Shown here piece after piece: positions 1 through 8,749 of a stretch of 22,669 nucleotides of DNA. Under the pieces are notes generated by a model. The model had not been told where the DNA came from, did not search any database, and was given only the letters and a program-made list of their open reading frames with translations. Position numbers and translations under genes: made by a program. Position 1 is the first letter of the stretch. Each line of letters starts with the position of its first letter. This DNA comes from Larix sibirica (Eukaryota > Streptophyta > Pinopsida > Pinales > Pinaceae), in assembly GCA_004151065.3 (NCBI GenBank), contig NWUY0300001105.1, forward strand, positions 44,721 through 67,389, read 5' to 3'.

Positions 1-840
1 TTTTGCTCGTCAAATACTGCCTACATTTTTTACTAACTGTTATAAAAAACAAAGCAACCTGTAAAATGTGTGTATATATTGTGTCATTTTTAACGGGTGG
101 GATTTTTCCCAAATTCCTACCCTGGTCGTATGTAAAACTGTCACACATTTTTGTTTTTTAAGACGGATGAATCCACCAGAAAGTGGGCCCATAGTGCAAA
201 CCTAACTTGGCATAGGCGATAACGAAGCCACGTATGTCTCACCTGAGGTAACCTGTCCTAATCATGTCCATATTGAAAATGACAGCTAATTTTTAGTAAC
301 TGAATATTACAAAGCAACATAAACATCGTTGGAAACTTAAGATTAATATTAAAAAGCAACATAAACATCGTTGGAAACTTAAGATTAATATTAAAAAGCA
401 ACATAAAACGTTATCAGCATCTAAAAATAAAAAAATAAAAAATAAAATATATGTGAGGGTTACATCCCACCAGATATTATTCCGCACCGAACCTTGGTTA
501 TATGTGTCACTATTATGTTCCTACTCTCTGTACTAAACATTGCGCGGTTACGATCAAATTCAACGAACGAGATCAAATTCACACAAGAATGCAAACTGCT
601 TTTAGACGACCATTCTTTATCGAATCTACCCACGGTTTATTCCCGGCTCTTTTTCGTACTGTGTTTCGGGTAATTGTCCCTTTTTCGGCCTTACGCCATT
701 TCTGCTCCGAAACCCTCGCGTGTCATCAATAGCGAGGAATTGGAGAAGAAAGCGGGGCAGCAGGAGCACCTTTCTCCAAAGTCTGTAAAATAAAACCGAG
801 GAGTTCGCTCTCAGGATTCTCCCCTCATTAGTTTGGGCCT
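1..840. other. Upstream intergenic/promoter region of the syntaxin-like gene
   Basis: No coding region is supported here. The short open frames at 293-487 and 502-732 are low complexity or lack family resemblance. The stretch is AT-rich with a 42-bp tandem repeat at 303-408. A TATA-like AT stretch (TAAAATAAAA) lies near 786-795, about 50 bp before the first upstream ORF, and could belong to the core promoter of the gene that starts at 1446; this is a guess from position only. Confidence 0.4.
303..408. repeat. 42-bp tandem repeat, about 2.5 copies
   Basis: Units begin with AATATT at 303, 345 and 387, giving a constant 42-bp period. The first unit differs from the second at one or two bases (TTACAAAG versus TTAAAAAG), and the third breaks off after about 21 bases. 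It is a local minisatellite about 1.1 kb upstream of the coding start. No function is evident. Confidence 0.9.
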
Positions 841-893
841 ATGAACGCGAATTTTGGAGGAAATTGACGTTTTTCATGCCAAATGCGACGTGA
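841..893 (+). promoter_or_regulatory. Two short upstream ORFs in the putative 5' leader
   Basis: ATG at 841 opens a 9-codon frame (841-867, stop included), and ATG at 876 opens a 6-codon frame (876-893). Both end before the candidate 5' UTR donor at 915. A third uORF of 12 codons including the stop lies at 1270-1305, after the candidate acceptor. If all are in the mature leader they would reduce translation of the main start at 1446. The transcription start is not known, so their presence in the mRNA is an inference. Confidence 0.35.
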
Positions 894-914
894 CAGGGTC
901 TCAAATTCGGCCTG

Positions 915-1260
915 GTAAGTATGTCAAAAAATGTCCTAGAATTTAAACTTTTTATTTATATTGTCTGAAGATTAAAAGCTTTTCTCGTAACTATCCTTTT
1001 TTTTATTGTCTTTGCGGGATGCAAATTCAATCTTGTAGGATTTCAAATAGAAAGATCATCCCCGGTCTCACAGGCTCTTGTTAAAACTTTTTTTTCTCCG
1101 TGATTCAATATGAGCATGACGGTTCATTTGGTGCTGAACTTGACCTCACATGATATTGATTCGATATTATTCAGTTTTTAGTTTTCTATTTTCACGGAAT
1201 GGAAGACTTGGGAAAAATTACAGTTTTGGAAAAATTTCCGGCAAAGAAAATTTCCTGTAG
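915..1260 (+). other. Candidate 5' UTR intron
   Basis: The donor CCTG|GTAAGT at 914/915 matches the plant consensus. The acceptor at 1259-1260 (TTTCCTGTAG) follows a pyrimidine-containing tract. The interval is T-rich, with many T runs typical of plant introns. The resulting exon, 1261-1522, would carry the rest of the leader and the first 77 coding bases. No transcript evidence is available here, and other acceptors (for example near 1050) are possible. Confidence 0.4.
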
Positions 1261-1445
1261 GTTTCGAGAATGATGTACCTCAAGATACTGAGCAGAAGGA
1301 ATTGAGCTCTTTTCTGGAAATTGTCAATTCACGAGTCTGTATTATACTCTGCTGGTTGTGATATTGCACGGAAATTTCATCGTATTGCTGGCCGAGAATT
1401 GTTTGGAGTGCCTCTTTGGAGCTTGTTTATATCCGGAAATTGGAG

Positions 1446-3241
1446 ATGACTTCGGAGTTATGTCGATGGGAGGTTGATCCCTTCTTTTCAGCCGCGGAAG
1501 ATGTGCAGGACTCAGCTGACAGGTTGGTTACTCTCAAAACCTTGCCTTAACTATGGTTTCTACTTTTCACTTGTTCTCTAGCCAAGCGACCATCCAGCGT
1601 TTGGTTCGTTGTTAGTAGGTGGAACTTGCTGGATGGTCGATCTCTACTAACTCAATCAATCAGTCATACAATGCAGATCCCCGTGCTAGTAGTAGAGTGG
1701 AGTCTGTGAATTAGTAATTCAAGATGGATTACCGAGACCACCCAAGGCAGGAGTCTTGTTGAATCCATCCTGAAACGAGTGAATGCTCAGCTTGAAACTC
1801 GTTTAGAAACTGAAACTGGCCCAAAACTCTGCAAAAGTTGCCCAGAACTCACTTTTTTAAGGACAAAAATTCCTGTATTTTGAGTGTTTTTGTATTGCTA
1901 AGATTCGGCATGTCTTGAAACAAGTTTTACTGAGTCGCCGAGTTTTGCTGAGTCCCAAGCTGGCTGAGATTTTACCCAGTCTGAGTCCCACAACTTTGGA
2001 TTAAACCACTGCCAAGGCTTGGCCTACCATACTTCCCATTTTTCTGGACTATCAGTTCTTGCCGATAATTTCTTGCCGATAATTCCCAGAGTATTCGAGT
2101 TTACATTTGTTACTTTGAGGACTTGAGATTGAGTTACTCTTTATTTATTGCAGAATGGAATCTGCTTATCGAACGTGGCTGCACGATCAAAGTCTTGGTG
2201 AATCTAATGCTGCTGATGTGGAATTGGTCAGTTTGATTGAGATACGAAAGAGGGAACTCATCACTGCTCTTGGTACTGCAAAATGGCAGGTGACTTCCAA
2301 GAGAGCCAAACTGTCATGCTTATTTGTGTTTTTCCTACAAGGTATATATTTGATTTGGATGTCAATTGCACTGTTAACTGCAACTTAGTCGTGATGCTTC
2401 TTTTAAACAGTTAGAGGACTTTGAAAGGGCCATCAGAGTAACAGCTTCAACTAATAAGGCATATTCAAGAGAAGATGCCCCTTCAAGGCATATGCAATTT
2501 ATTGTAGCGATTCGGAATCAAATTGCCAGCATTGAGAAAGAATTGCTAGATTCAATAAAAAAGGATGGCAATCAAAGCCTGCAGTGGGTGGATTTGGATG
2601 ATAGAGAGAGAGATGATCTAGCTATGTTTCTTTCAGGAGGTGGATCTCTTAAAAATACTATGGAACATGGCATATGCAGAAATGAACAACAATCAAAAGG
2701 AAGTATGGCCACTTCTGTCAATTTGCGGGATATTGAAGATATCGTTGAGTTGAGACTTGATGATCCACCACTTTCGCATCCAGCGATTGGGCAGTCTAAG
2801 TTGCAGTGTATACGGCATTCTCGCACCAATGGTGCTTGTGCATTGGATACACATCATAATGGCTTAACGGAAACTGAAGTGATCAACAAGGATTCTGAAT
2901 TTGTTGTGGACTTTCCTCACAAGCTGTCGGGAACAAGAGATGACCGTCACAGTAGAGATTCTCTAGAAAGAGCAACTGGGCATAAAAGAAGTGCAAGTGC
3001 AGGTGCTGAGTTTGGAGCTTGGAAGATTGTGATTGCTGACAATGACATTGATAAAAGATCTTATGATAGCAGGTGTGAAAATTTTGAAAATGGATTGAAC
3101 TTTTGGGGTTTTATAAGTAATCTGAAGTTCATGCCCAAGCTCAATTTTTCCAAGAGCGGCATGAAGAGATGGAAAGATGGCGAGGGGAGTTCCATCAATC
3201 ATTCCAAGCATGAGCAGATGGTCAGACCTTCTTCGAATGGG
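1446..3241 (+). CDS. Syntaxin-6 N-terminal-domain (t-SNARE-like) protein, first three exons; 3' partial
   Basis: Join 1446-1522, 2154-2289, 2411-3241 (77+136+831 nt, 348 codons, no stop). Splice sites are AG|GTTGGT, TGCAG|A, CAG|GTGACT, AACAG|TT and GGG|GTATGT, and the frame is kept across both introns. The product matches the plant 'Syntaxin/t-SNARE family' group related to Arabidopsis At4g30240 and At2g18860 (family recalled, not searched). Residues about 10-120 form the helical syntaxin-6 N-terminal domain, with the marker stretches DPFFSAAEDVQDSADRMESA, YRTWL, LIEIRKREL and AIRNQIASIEKELLDS. A conserved motif QWVDLDDRERDDLA follows at residues 129-142, then a long polar, probably disordered region rich in basic residues. 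Family members act in trans-Golgi/endosomal membrane traffic and usually end in a hydrophobic anchor. That part is absent here and must lie in an exon beyond the window. The ATG at 1446 is the first residue before the conserved block and starts a frame that fits exon 2 exactly. Confidence 0.9.
1587..1639. repeat. 12-bp perfect inverted repeat with 29-nt loop
   Basis: CGACCATCCAGC at 1587-1598 is the exact reverse complement of 1628-1639, 29 nt apart, inside intron 1. No clear target-site duplication flanks it, so it could be the remnant of a small foldback element or simply a hairpin in the intron RNA. Confidence 0.7.
2056..2083. repeat. 14-bp tandem duplication in intron 1
   Basis: TTCTTGCCGATAAT occurs twice back to back at 2056-2069 and 2070-2083. 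It looks like a replication-slippage duplication and lies about 70 bp before the intron 1 acceptor. Confidence 0.85.
2290..2410 (+). other. Intron 2 of the syntaxin-like gene
   Basis: A 121-bp phase-0 intron, CAG|GTGACT to TTTTAAACAG|TT. Reading through the donor instead runs into a stop at 2386-2388. Splicing joins TAKWQ to LEDFERAI, which restores the conserved helical domain. Confidence 0.88.
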
Positions 3242-3328
3242 GTATGTTAAGTGGACTTGGTCCGTTTGTCAATTTATTGTACTCCCCACACTTGTGTTTT
3301 TGTCCTTACGTCGTTCTTGTTTTAGACT

Positions 3329-3344
3329 TCCAGAGTACTATTCT
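3329..3344. repeat. Left target-site duplication of LINE-A
   Basis: TCCAGAGTACTATTCT is identical over 16 bp to 17156-17171. It abuts the T-run that represents the poly(A) end of the minus-strand LINE-A. The final T may belong to the tail, so the true TSD is 15 or 16 bp, within the usual range for LINEs. Confidence 0.92.
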
Positions 3345-3365
3345 TTTTTTTTTCCTTGAAAAAAA
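3344..3365 (-). other. LINE-A 3' terminal T7C-N3-GA hairpin
   Basis: On the minus strand the last bases are TTTTTTTC, loop AAG, then G and a run of ten A. This can fold into an 8-bp stem with a 3-nt loop at the RNA 3' end. LINE-B ends in the same arrangement with loop TGG. Many LINEs carry a 3' stem-loop that their RT recognises; whether this is one is an inference. Confidence 0.6.
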
Positions 3366-3666
3366 CGTAATTTTATTATACAAAAGGTTACAAAATTACA
3401 TTCTGTCGATACATATCCATGTATTTCAGTACAAAAGAAATGCAGAGTTTCTCTCCATAGTGTTCATGTCAAAACCAAAAACAAAAATGGTTTCCACATA
3501 ATAGATAAAAAGATCCGAACACAGAAGCAGATCGAGTCGGCATAAAACCATAACATGTTCAAATAGTTCCAAAGACTATTTTAAAAAGCATCATATGAGC
3601 TGACTGATCAAAAGATCATCAAAACCGAACAGGATTTTTAATAAAACCCTGTATAAAGTCTGCAAA

Positions 3667-4808
3667 TCAATCCTGTGCGATATCTGGGAAAACTGGCTGT
3701 ATAATCACATCTGGACCATCTATAAAAGGCATATGATAGAATTCATAGGCTTCACCGTGCTTTGTTTCTGTAATTAACCATTGCCCAAAACCCAGCTGAA
3801 CACCTGCTTTAGATAGGCGATCCGCCTCCTCGTTCTGCTCCCTGTAGATGTGATGGAAATCAAAAGAGTCAAAGGATGATTTGAAGCAAGTAATCTCTTC
3901 AAGAATGGGAAATAAAATTATATTATGACAACGCTGTGTTCCCATCACCCAATTAACTACATTCATAGAGTCACCAAATAACTGAACAGAACGCTGTGCT
4001 CCGCATAGTTGTTTGAACCCGCTCCCAGTACTATTTTCATGCTAAAGAAGTGGGTTTCAGAAAGAAATAGAACAGCCCCCCCACCACAGGCTTGGTTATG
4101 GTCTTGCAATGTCCCGTCGAAATACCCCCAAGGCTTCGAGTGGTTGATCAGCTCAATAGCTATCTGTCGAGCCGGGACCTCTCCCTTTGCTTGGGGGAAG
4201 TGCGAAAGGATATTCAAACCAAGTTCTGCAATGATGTTCGAGATTGATGGTTTGTCTTGGAAGATGGCCTTGTTTCGAGCAAGCCGGATGCCCCAACAAA
4301 CAATTAAAGGTAGGGATTTGATCCTATTAAATTCTGATCTGTCGCACCAAAGCCTCCAAGCAGTCTCAATGGAGTCACCCTCCCACTTACAATTCATATC
4401 CACGCGCTTGGAACATTCCGACCATACCGTGACTATGAACGAACAGTGGATGAAAAGATGGGCTATGGATTCCTCGTTTCTCTTGCATGGAGAACACCAT
4501 CCCGGTCCTCTAATTTGCCTTTTTCTCATTCGATCCCAAGTGGGGATTCTGTTGGCCAAAATGCACCATAGAAAGAGTCAAGTCTTTAAGGGGCACTTCG
4601 CCTTCCACACTCCTTTCCACCACCATAGTTCTTCCCGACGATCATTAAGTAGATTCAACTGTATGTACCCAAGTTTTGGAGAGTATGACCCGTTTTGAGC
4701 ATGACACCATACCATTTCATCCTCTTGATTAGTTAGCCTAGCATGTGAGATAGCTAGTGCCCAGGTATAAAGAGTCCAGGCCCCCACATGGTTTTCTGCC
4801 AGCCCCAT
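3667..4808 (-). pseudogene. LINE-A ORF2 C-terminus: zf-RVT and RNase H domains, broken
   Basis: The open segments 4808-4578, 4559-3963 and 3966-3667 together cover the reverse-transcriptase zinc-binding domain (WCSPCKRNEESIAHLFIHC, Cys/His spaced as zf-RVT) and an RNase H domain. The RNase H shows YFDG (first Asp, codon near 4116), a Glu in NYAE, FGDS (second Asp) and NEEADRLSK (last Asp). Compared with LINE-B, about 16 residues after the catalytic Glu are missing: a net deletion of about 43 nt that also shifts the frame near 3990-4010. A second frameshift lies near 4560-4580. RNase H would remove RNA from the cDNA hybrid during target-primed reverse transcription. This copy cannot make an intact protein. 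Confidence 0.9.
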
Positions 4809-4868
4809 CTCTACAGCAGTCCGCCATCCTTGCTGCCACAGGGTAGTATGAAGAGGGTATGTCGCTTG

Positions 4869-5553
4869 TCATATAAAGTGAATGCCCTGCGAATGAAGTT
4901 TGTTGATAACATCTCTGCAAAAGGTGTGATTATTTTGGCATCCCACCCACAGATCTTCCCCAATGTGAGACCTCGATCCATTCCCTATTCGCCAAGCAAG
5001 TCCTTCACCAATTAAAGGAAAAGAGTTTATAATGGATTTCCAAATGTTTGAGGAATTTTCCTTTTTTAACCGGATTCCTGATCCAATCCTCAATAGAATC
5101 AGGTCTAATATATTTGTGCTAGAGAACATTTGTCCAAAGTCCATCCTTCGTCACCAGCCTCCACACAGATTTGGTCCCCAGGGCTTTTGCAAACAGAAAG
5201 ATGTTCTTTAGCCCCCACCCTCCAAGAAGCTTTGGAAGAGCAATCTTTTCCCATTTAACCCAAGGGAGGGTAAATTTATCTGATGAGCCCGCCCACAAGA
5301 ATCTGAAACACAATTTCCTTGCTTTTTCCAAAATTCCCTTGGGAATCCAGGCTAGTGACATCTAATATATCGGGATCGCTTCCAATACTGACTTAACCAG
5401 CATAAGCTTACCTGCTCGGGAGAGCCACTTGAAGCTCCAAACTTTGAGCCTTTTGTCCAATTTTACAATAAGCCAAGACCGATCTTCTTTAGAATAACAG
5501 TTTGGCTTGAGATAGAATCCCAGATATTTCAGGCCCTCTTCAAAGGGTTTCAT
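4869..5553 (-). pseudogene. LINE-A ORF2: RT thumb and connection region, broken
   Basis: Minus-strand segments 5553-5362, 5361-5119 and 5144-4869 carry the plant LINE signatures GLKYLGFYLKPN, WLSRAGKLMLVKSVLEAIPI, WVKWEKIALPKLLGGWGLKN, AWRIGNGSRSHIGEDLWVG. This region joins the RT palm to the zinc-binding domain. A stop falls near 5360, directly after AIPIY, and a frameshift lies around 5119-5144. LINE-B has the same order at 18854-19840, so the two elements are related but clearly different subfamilies. Confidence 0.9.
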
Positions 5554-5625
5554 CTCATAAGGAAAAAGATTGTACTAACATAGTACTTCCTCCTCTTCCA
5601 TATTCGAAAGAGAGAGTGAAGACTT

Positions 5626-6064
5626 TCACTTGTTAATGATCATACCAGTAGCAAGACTAAATAAATGCAATATCTCAAAAAGTTGTTCCGCTTCCTTGAT
5701 GGATCCATTGCAGAAAATTAGGATGTCGTCCAGAAATAAGAGGTGAGTGATCTTTAGAGTTGGAGCCACTCTTATTCCGTGGAAAGATCCAGATCGACAA
5801 GCATCAGCTGTAGCCCTGCTTAGACCTTCGGCCACAAGAAGGAACAATAGAGGAGAGAGAGGGCATCCTTGCCTCATCCCACTTTCCGCGTGGAAAAAGA
5901 CGAGGCCGCTCCATTCACCAAAACAACAAAGGACACCGAAGAAATACAGCTCATAATCTAGTTAATGAAGGGAACATCAAAACCAAGGGAGTTAACAGTA
6001 GTTTGAGATAGAGCCAACTTACCTTGTCTTATGCCTTTGACAAATCAATCTTAACAACTGCCCC
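5626..6064 (-). pseudogene. LINE-A ORF2: RT palm (motifs A-C), broken
   Basis: Motif A reads KIDLSKA with the catalytic Asp kept (codon 6044-6046) but a TAA at 6029-6031 in place of the aromatic residue before the next Asp. Motif B is MRQGCPLSPLLFLLVAEGLS, and motif C is THLLFLDDILIF, where FADD/YADD has become FLDD. About 50 codons between motifs A and B are scrambled by frameshifts. The N-terminal fingers (residues aligned with 20660-20950 of LINE-B) are gone, replaced by filler DNA at 6103-6178. It is nonfunctional. Confidence 0.9.
5701..5730. repeat. 30-bp donor of templated filler (RT motif C)
   Basis: These 30 bases encode, on the minus strand, DDILIFCNGS of the LINE-A RT active site. 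They are repeated without change and in the same orientation at 6149-6178. Identity stops sharply on both sides. Confidence 0.92.
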
Positions 6065-6102
6065 CTTCAAGTTCCTGGTCTTTAAGCTATGCAATCCTTC
6101 TT

Positions 6103-6139
6103 GAGATCCCCAAGGAAGGATCAAAGGGGGTCCATAAAT
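6103..6139. repeat. 37-bp direct repeat, copied unit
   Basis: Identical to 6206-6242. This copy sits directly beside the minus-strand coding stretch QEGLHSLK of the RT fingers, where it does not belong, so it is taken to be the derived copy. Between the two copies lie a TATATATA stretch and the 30-bp duplicate of RT motif C. Confidence 0.9.
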
Positions 6140-6148
6140 ATATATATA

Positions 6149-6178
6149 GGATCCATTGCAGAAAATTAGGATGTCGTC
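6149..6178. repeat. 30-bp templated insert copied from RT motif C
   Basis: An exact copy of 5701-5730, 448 bp away, lying at a deletion breakpoint in LINE-A ORF2. It joins the end-of-linker sequence (minus-strand TTQFSSNL, equivalent to MMQFAANL of LINE-B) to a copy of the 37-bp unit. Confidence 0.9.
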
Positions 6179-6179
6179 A

Positions 6180-6716
6180 AGTTTGAAGAAAATTGTGTTG
6201 TAACCGAGATCCCCAAGGAAGGATCAAAGGGGGTCCATAAATCATTTGCAAGTGTAAGTAAACCTTCCTCCTTTAACCATGAGGCATTGAATTTAAAAGG
6301 GATTGCTCCACCAGGTGGGCCTCCGCTTGACACGTTCTACATCCACCAACCCATAGGACATCCCTTGTGCAAGAAGAACTCAGACTGACGGTTTACATGG
6401 GCTTTCGGTCCCCAAACCTCTACATCACCCATGGAAAAATTTACATCACCCCCCACAATCACGGAGCCTTTTCCCAAGAAAGATTTTTCGAAAAAAGCAT
6501 CCCAGAAAGGAATGCGATCTCCATAGGGTCCATAAACATTAACCACAGTAAGAGGGGTCCCTGTGGATTCCAAGGCAAATTCCACCCCGATCCCACTGTC
6601 CACACTTTAGGAATTGCAAACGTTTATAGATTTCTGCTTCCACGCTATGGCTAGCCCACCAAAACGCCCTCTAGCATCAAAGCCAACAAAGCTCCATCTG
6701 GAAAGGGTACCTTCCA
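6180..6716 (-). pseudogene. LINE-A ORF2: APE-type endonuclease remnant and linker
   Basis: The minus strand from 6710 reads SFVGFDARGRFGGLAIAW, a TAA near 6607, then 6603-6337 with VVNVYGPYGDRIPFW and IVGGDVNFSMGDVEVWG. These are the middle motifs of the apurinic endonuclease that nicks target DNA for LINE integration. The N-terminal part with the QET motif is not recognisable left of the break at 6716/6717. A frameshift follows near 6350. After PTW about 55 residues are deleted, including the SDH motif that LINE-B keeps. The frame then resumes in the linker PFKFNASWLKEEGLLTLAND. It is dead. Confidence 0.9.
6206..6242. repeat. 37-bp direct repeat, original unit
   Basis: On the minus strand this encodes LWTPFDPSLGIS within the linker downstream of the endonuclease, in the same position as NWKLFDPQ in LINE-B. 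It therefore looks like the native copy, and 6103-6139 is the duplicate. Confidence 0.88.
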
Positions 6717-7147
6717 NTGGACCCTACAAGTATATAAGAGAGCTATAGCACTTGATAAGCCCTTGACCTTGAGACCATGGAAAACTTATCCTCTATGAAC
6801 TACCAACAAATTTCCTACACCTTTGGAGCCATAAGGAATTTGGAAATCCTATCAGTGCAATAATACTCAACAGGGAGTAATACTCCCCTCAGCATAAAAA
6901 CAAAAAATAAAATTCTAGGATCCATGACACCATTGTGGGAGACCTATCTCACAATAAATTATTTCACTATGTTGATCATGTTGGTATACATCTCTAACAA
7001 CCCTTTTTATGTGGACCCGATAATACCACATTTGGTGGTACATCCAAAAAGAATCCTCTATTTCCATTTTTCATTTTGAGATAAGCTAGTGTTAATACTT
7101 TTTAAATCACAAGTGGTCCCATGGTCAACAAACACAACCACTCAAAC
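6717..7147. other. Unclassified junction between LINE-A and the gypsy element; contains an N
   Basis: An undetermined base stands at 6717, exactly where the recognisable LINE-A endonuclease stops. The next 430 bp have no clear coding content in any frame. It should contain either the decayed start of LINE-A ORF2 or the 5' LTR/leader of the gypsy element. I cannot align it to the 3' LTR at 11517-11992 beyond a weak TATAAGA-like motif near 6733. Confidence 0.5.
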
Positions 7148-8100
7148 ATGGAGGACCTAAGTAAGGATCCACTTAAGGACATTGAGGATATTGAAGCAAT
7201 GGTCATGACATTGAACCATAAAGTTGACCATATCTGTGTCTAACCAACAATACATGTTGGATTTCATCACTCAACATGTGGGGCTAGCACCCAAAAGAGA
7301 GGATCCAACCATCGAAGCATTTGTAAATGAAGAATAGGGCTCCCACACTCTCTTTCCAGAAACCCAACCTCCATCCTTTGATGATAACAATCTATGTCAC
7401 CATTTCTAAAGGTCGATATGCATAAATTTGATGGTTTAGATCCCCTAGGTTGGGTTACTCAAATGGAGTACTATTTTTCCCTCCATGGAATTAAGTATGA
7501 TCTCCGAAAGATAAAAAATGGGGTCTTATATTTAGACTCAGAATGTTGGCAATGGTGGAAATGGTACTAGAAATTTTATTGTCATTATGTCCCTTGGATC
7601 CAATTTGTGAAGATTCTCCATGATCATTTTGAACTTGAGGCTCACTACCTAGGAAGGTTGACCAAATTACACCAAAGCATCATAGTTATGGATTATATTA
7701 CAACATTTGAGCAATTGGAAATCTGCATATATGGCCTCTCTAATTCTTCTTTTGGGAATGTTTCATCAATGGCATGAAAGAGGAAATTTGGGTACATGTC
7801 ATAATCCGACTTCCCATAACATGGTTGGAAGCTTGTGATCAATCTAGAGAAGCTAAGATGGTGATAACCACCCAAACTAAAAGACCTTTCCTTCCTAGTT
7901 ACACTATATCTCCCATGGATCCTACTCCTAACATCTGTAACATGCCACCATTAAGAATCCCAAAGTTGTCTCCAGGAGCAGTGGTCGAACATCAACGCCT
8001 CAAACTTTGCTATAACTATGATGACAAATATTTTAGAGGGTACAAATTCAAGGAACATAAATTATTACAAATATATGTATCCCCACATGATCACCAATAA
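7148..8100 (+). pseudogene. Gypsy gag remnant
   Basis: A candidate start at 7148 (MEDLSKDPLKDIEDIEAM) reads to a stop at about 7243. The gag core follows in shifted frames: HKFDGLDPLGWVTQMEYYFS, LHGIKYDL, LGRLTKLHQS, and the nucleocapsid region at 8008-8055. The nucleocapsid knuckle normally has C-x2-C, His and Cys; here it reads CYNYDDKYFRGYKFKEH. Only the first Cys remains, with Cys to Tyr, His to Tyr and Cys to Phe at the other ligands. Gag would package element RNA into virus-like particles; this copy cannot. Confidence 0.85.
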
Positions 8101-8280
8101 GACATAACAATTGAAGGCATTCAAGAACCAAAAGTTGAGGATACTTCTCTACCCATGGAAGATGACAACCCAATGCAAGCTCCTAGCGAGGAATCCCAAA
8201 TATCGTTCCATTCCTTATCAGGTTTCTCAACACCCCAAAAATTGAATCTCATAGGCTACACCAAGCACCACAAAGTAATT

Positions 8281-8322
8281 GTATTAATTGATAATGGTAG
8301 CATCCACAATTTTATTCATAGG
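8281..8322 (+). pseudogene. Gypsy aspartic protease active-site remnant
   Basis: VLIDNGSIHNFIHR corresponds to the retropepsin motif that in this lineage is normally D-S-G followed by S-T-H-N-F. Here Ser (or Thr) has become Asn in D-x-G (codon 8293-8295), and Thr has become Ile. The surrounding stretch 8230-8530 is frameshifted. The family cleaves the Gag-Pol polyprotein. Confidence 0.8.
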
Positions 8323-8749
8323 TGAGTGCCAAAAGTAACTCGTTGCTATATCTATCCTATACCAAATTTCTAAATTATGAAAATGAATGGTGGTATGATG
8401 GAAATGTGGAGGTCATTGTGAAAAGGTGAAACTCCAAATGGGTGATTACCATATCAAAACCCACATGTTCACTATTGAAATGGGTGGTTATGATGTAGTT
8501 TTGCTAGACTTTGGGATCGGTCACCATGGATTTAAAGGATCTCTATATAATCTTCACTAAGGAAGGGCATGAATATCATCTCAAAGGGATCACTTTAGGT
8601 TCTCTATAAATTATCACCTCCCATCATATGGAGAAGTTATTGAAAAATTTCCACTCATGTATTATTGCACAATGCAATGCCATCCAAGTCATGGACACAC
8701 CACCACAAGATATTCACCTCGACATGTAGTTAGTTCTCTCTAAACACGA

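Larger units (their letters stand above)
1523..2153 (+). other. Intron 1 of the syntaxin-like gene
   Basis: The 631-bp intron lies between AG|GTTGGT and TTATTGCAG|A and is in phase 2; removing it restores an unbroken conserved reading frame. It contains a 12-bp perfect inverted repeat (1587-1598/1628-1639). A stretch around 1930-1990 carries repeated GAGTC/CTGAGTC words like those in dispersed plant repeats. A 14-bp direct tandem duplication is at 2056-2083. No coding potential is seen. Confidence 0.85.
3345..6716 (-). mobile_element. LINE-A, 3' portion (L1-type non-LTR retrotransposon with RNase H)
   Basis: Read on the minus strand, this is the ORF2 part of a plant LINE: the endonuclease remnant (6337-6716), a degraded linker and RT fingers (6060-6336), the RT palm (5626-6060), thumb/connection (4869-5553), zf-RVT and RNase H (3667-4808), the 3' UTR, and a poly(A) end read as T's at 3344-3353. 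ORF2 has lost roughly 1 kb by internal deletion compared with LINE-B. The 5' half of the same copy is at 15219-17155. The element lies antisense to the host gene inside its intron. Confidence 0.95.

Noticed and set aside
303-408. Regularly spaced repeat resembling a CRISPR array
   Set aside because: Units are directly contiguous without unique spacers, and the context is a plant nuclear genome.
293-487. 64-codon minus-strand frame with repeated CCFLILILSFQRCL segments
   Set aside because: The repetition is produced by the 42-bp tandem repeat (303-408), whose period is a multiple of three; it is not a protein repeat under selection.
502-732. 76-codon open frame upstream of the syntaxin-like gene
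   Set aside because: Cys/Phe-rich composition without a recognisable motif, in the promoter/leader region, with nothing to support coding.
2572-3211. Minus-strand open frames opposite exon 3
   Set aside because: They overlap a clearly conserved + strand exon and have no family resemblance.
4009-4698. 229-codon + strand open frame, the longest on that strand within LINE-A
   Set aside because: It is the antisense shadow of the zf-RVT/RNase H coding region; motifs and family match are all on the minus strand.
6877-6891. Short palindrome GGGAGTAATACTCCC near the LINE/gypsy junction as an element terminus
   Set aside because: Only 6-bp arms, no matching partner and no target duplication.
7774-8100. 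108-codon frame considered as an independent gene
   Set aside because: Its content (WLEACDQSREAKM, CYNYDDKYFRGYKFKEH) is the end of a gypsy gag with a ruined zinc knuckle.
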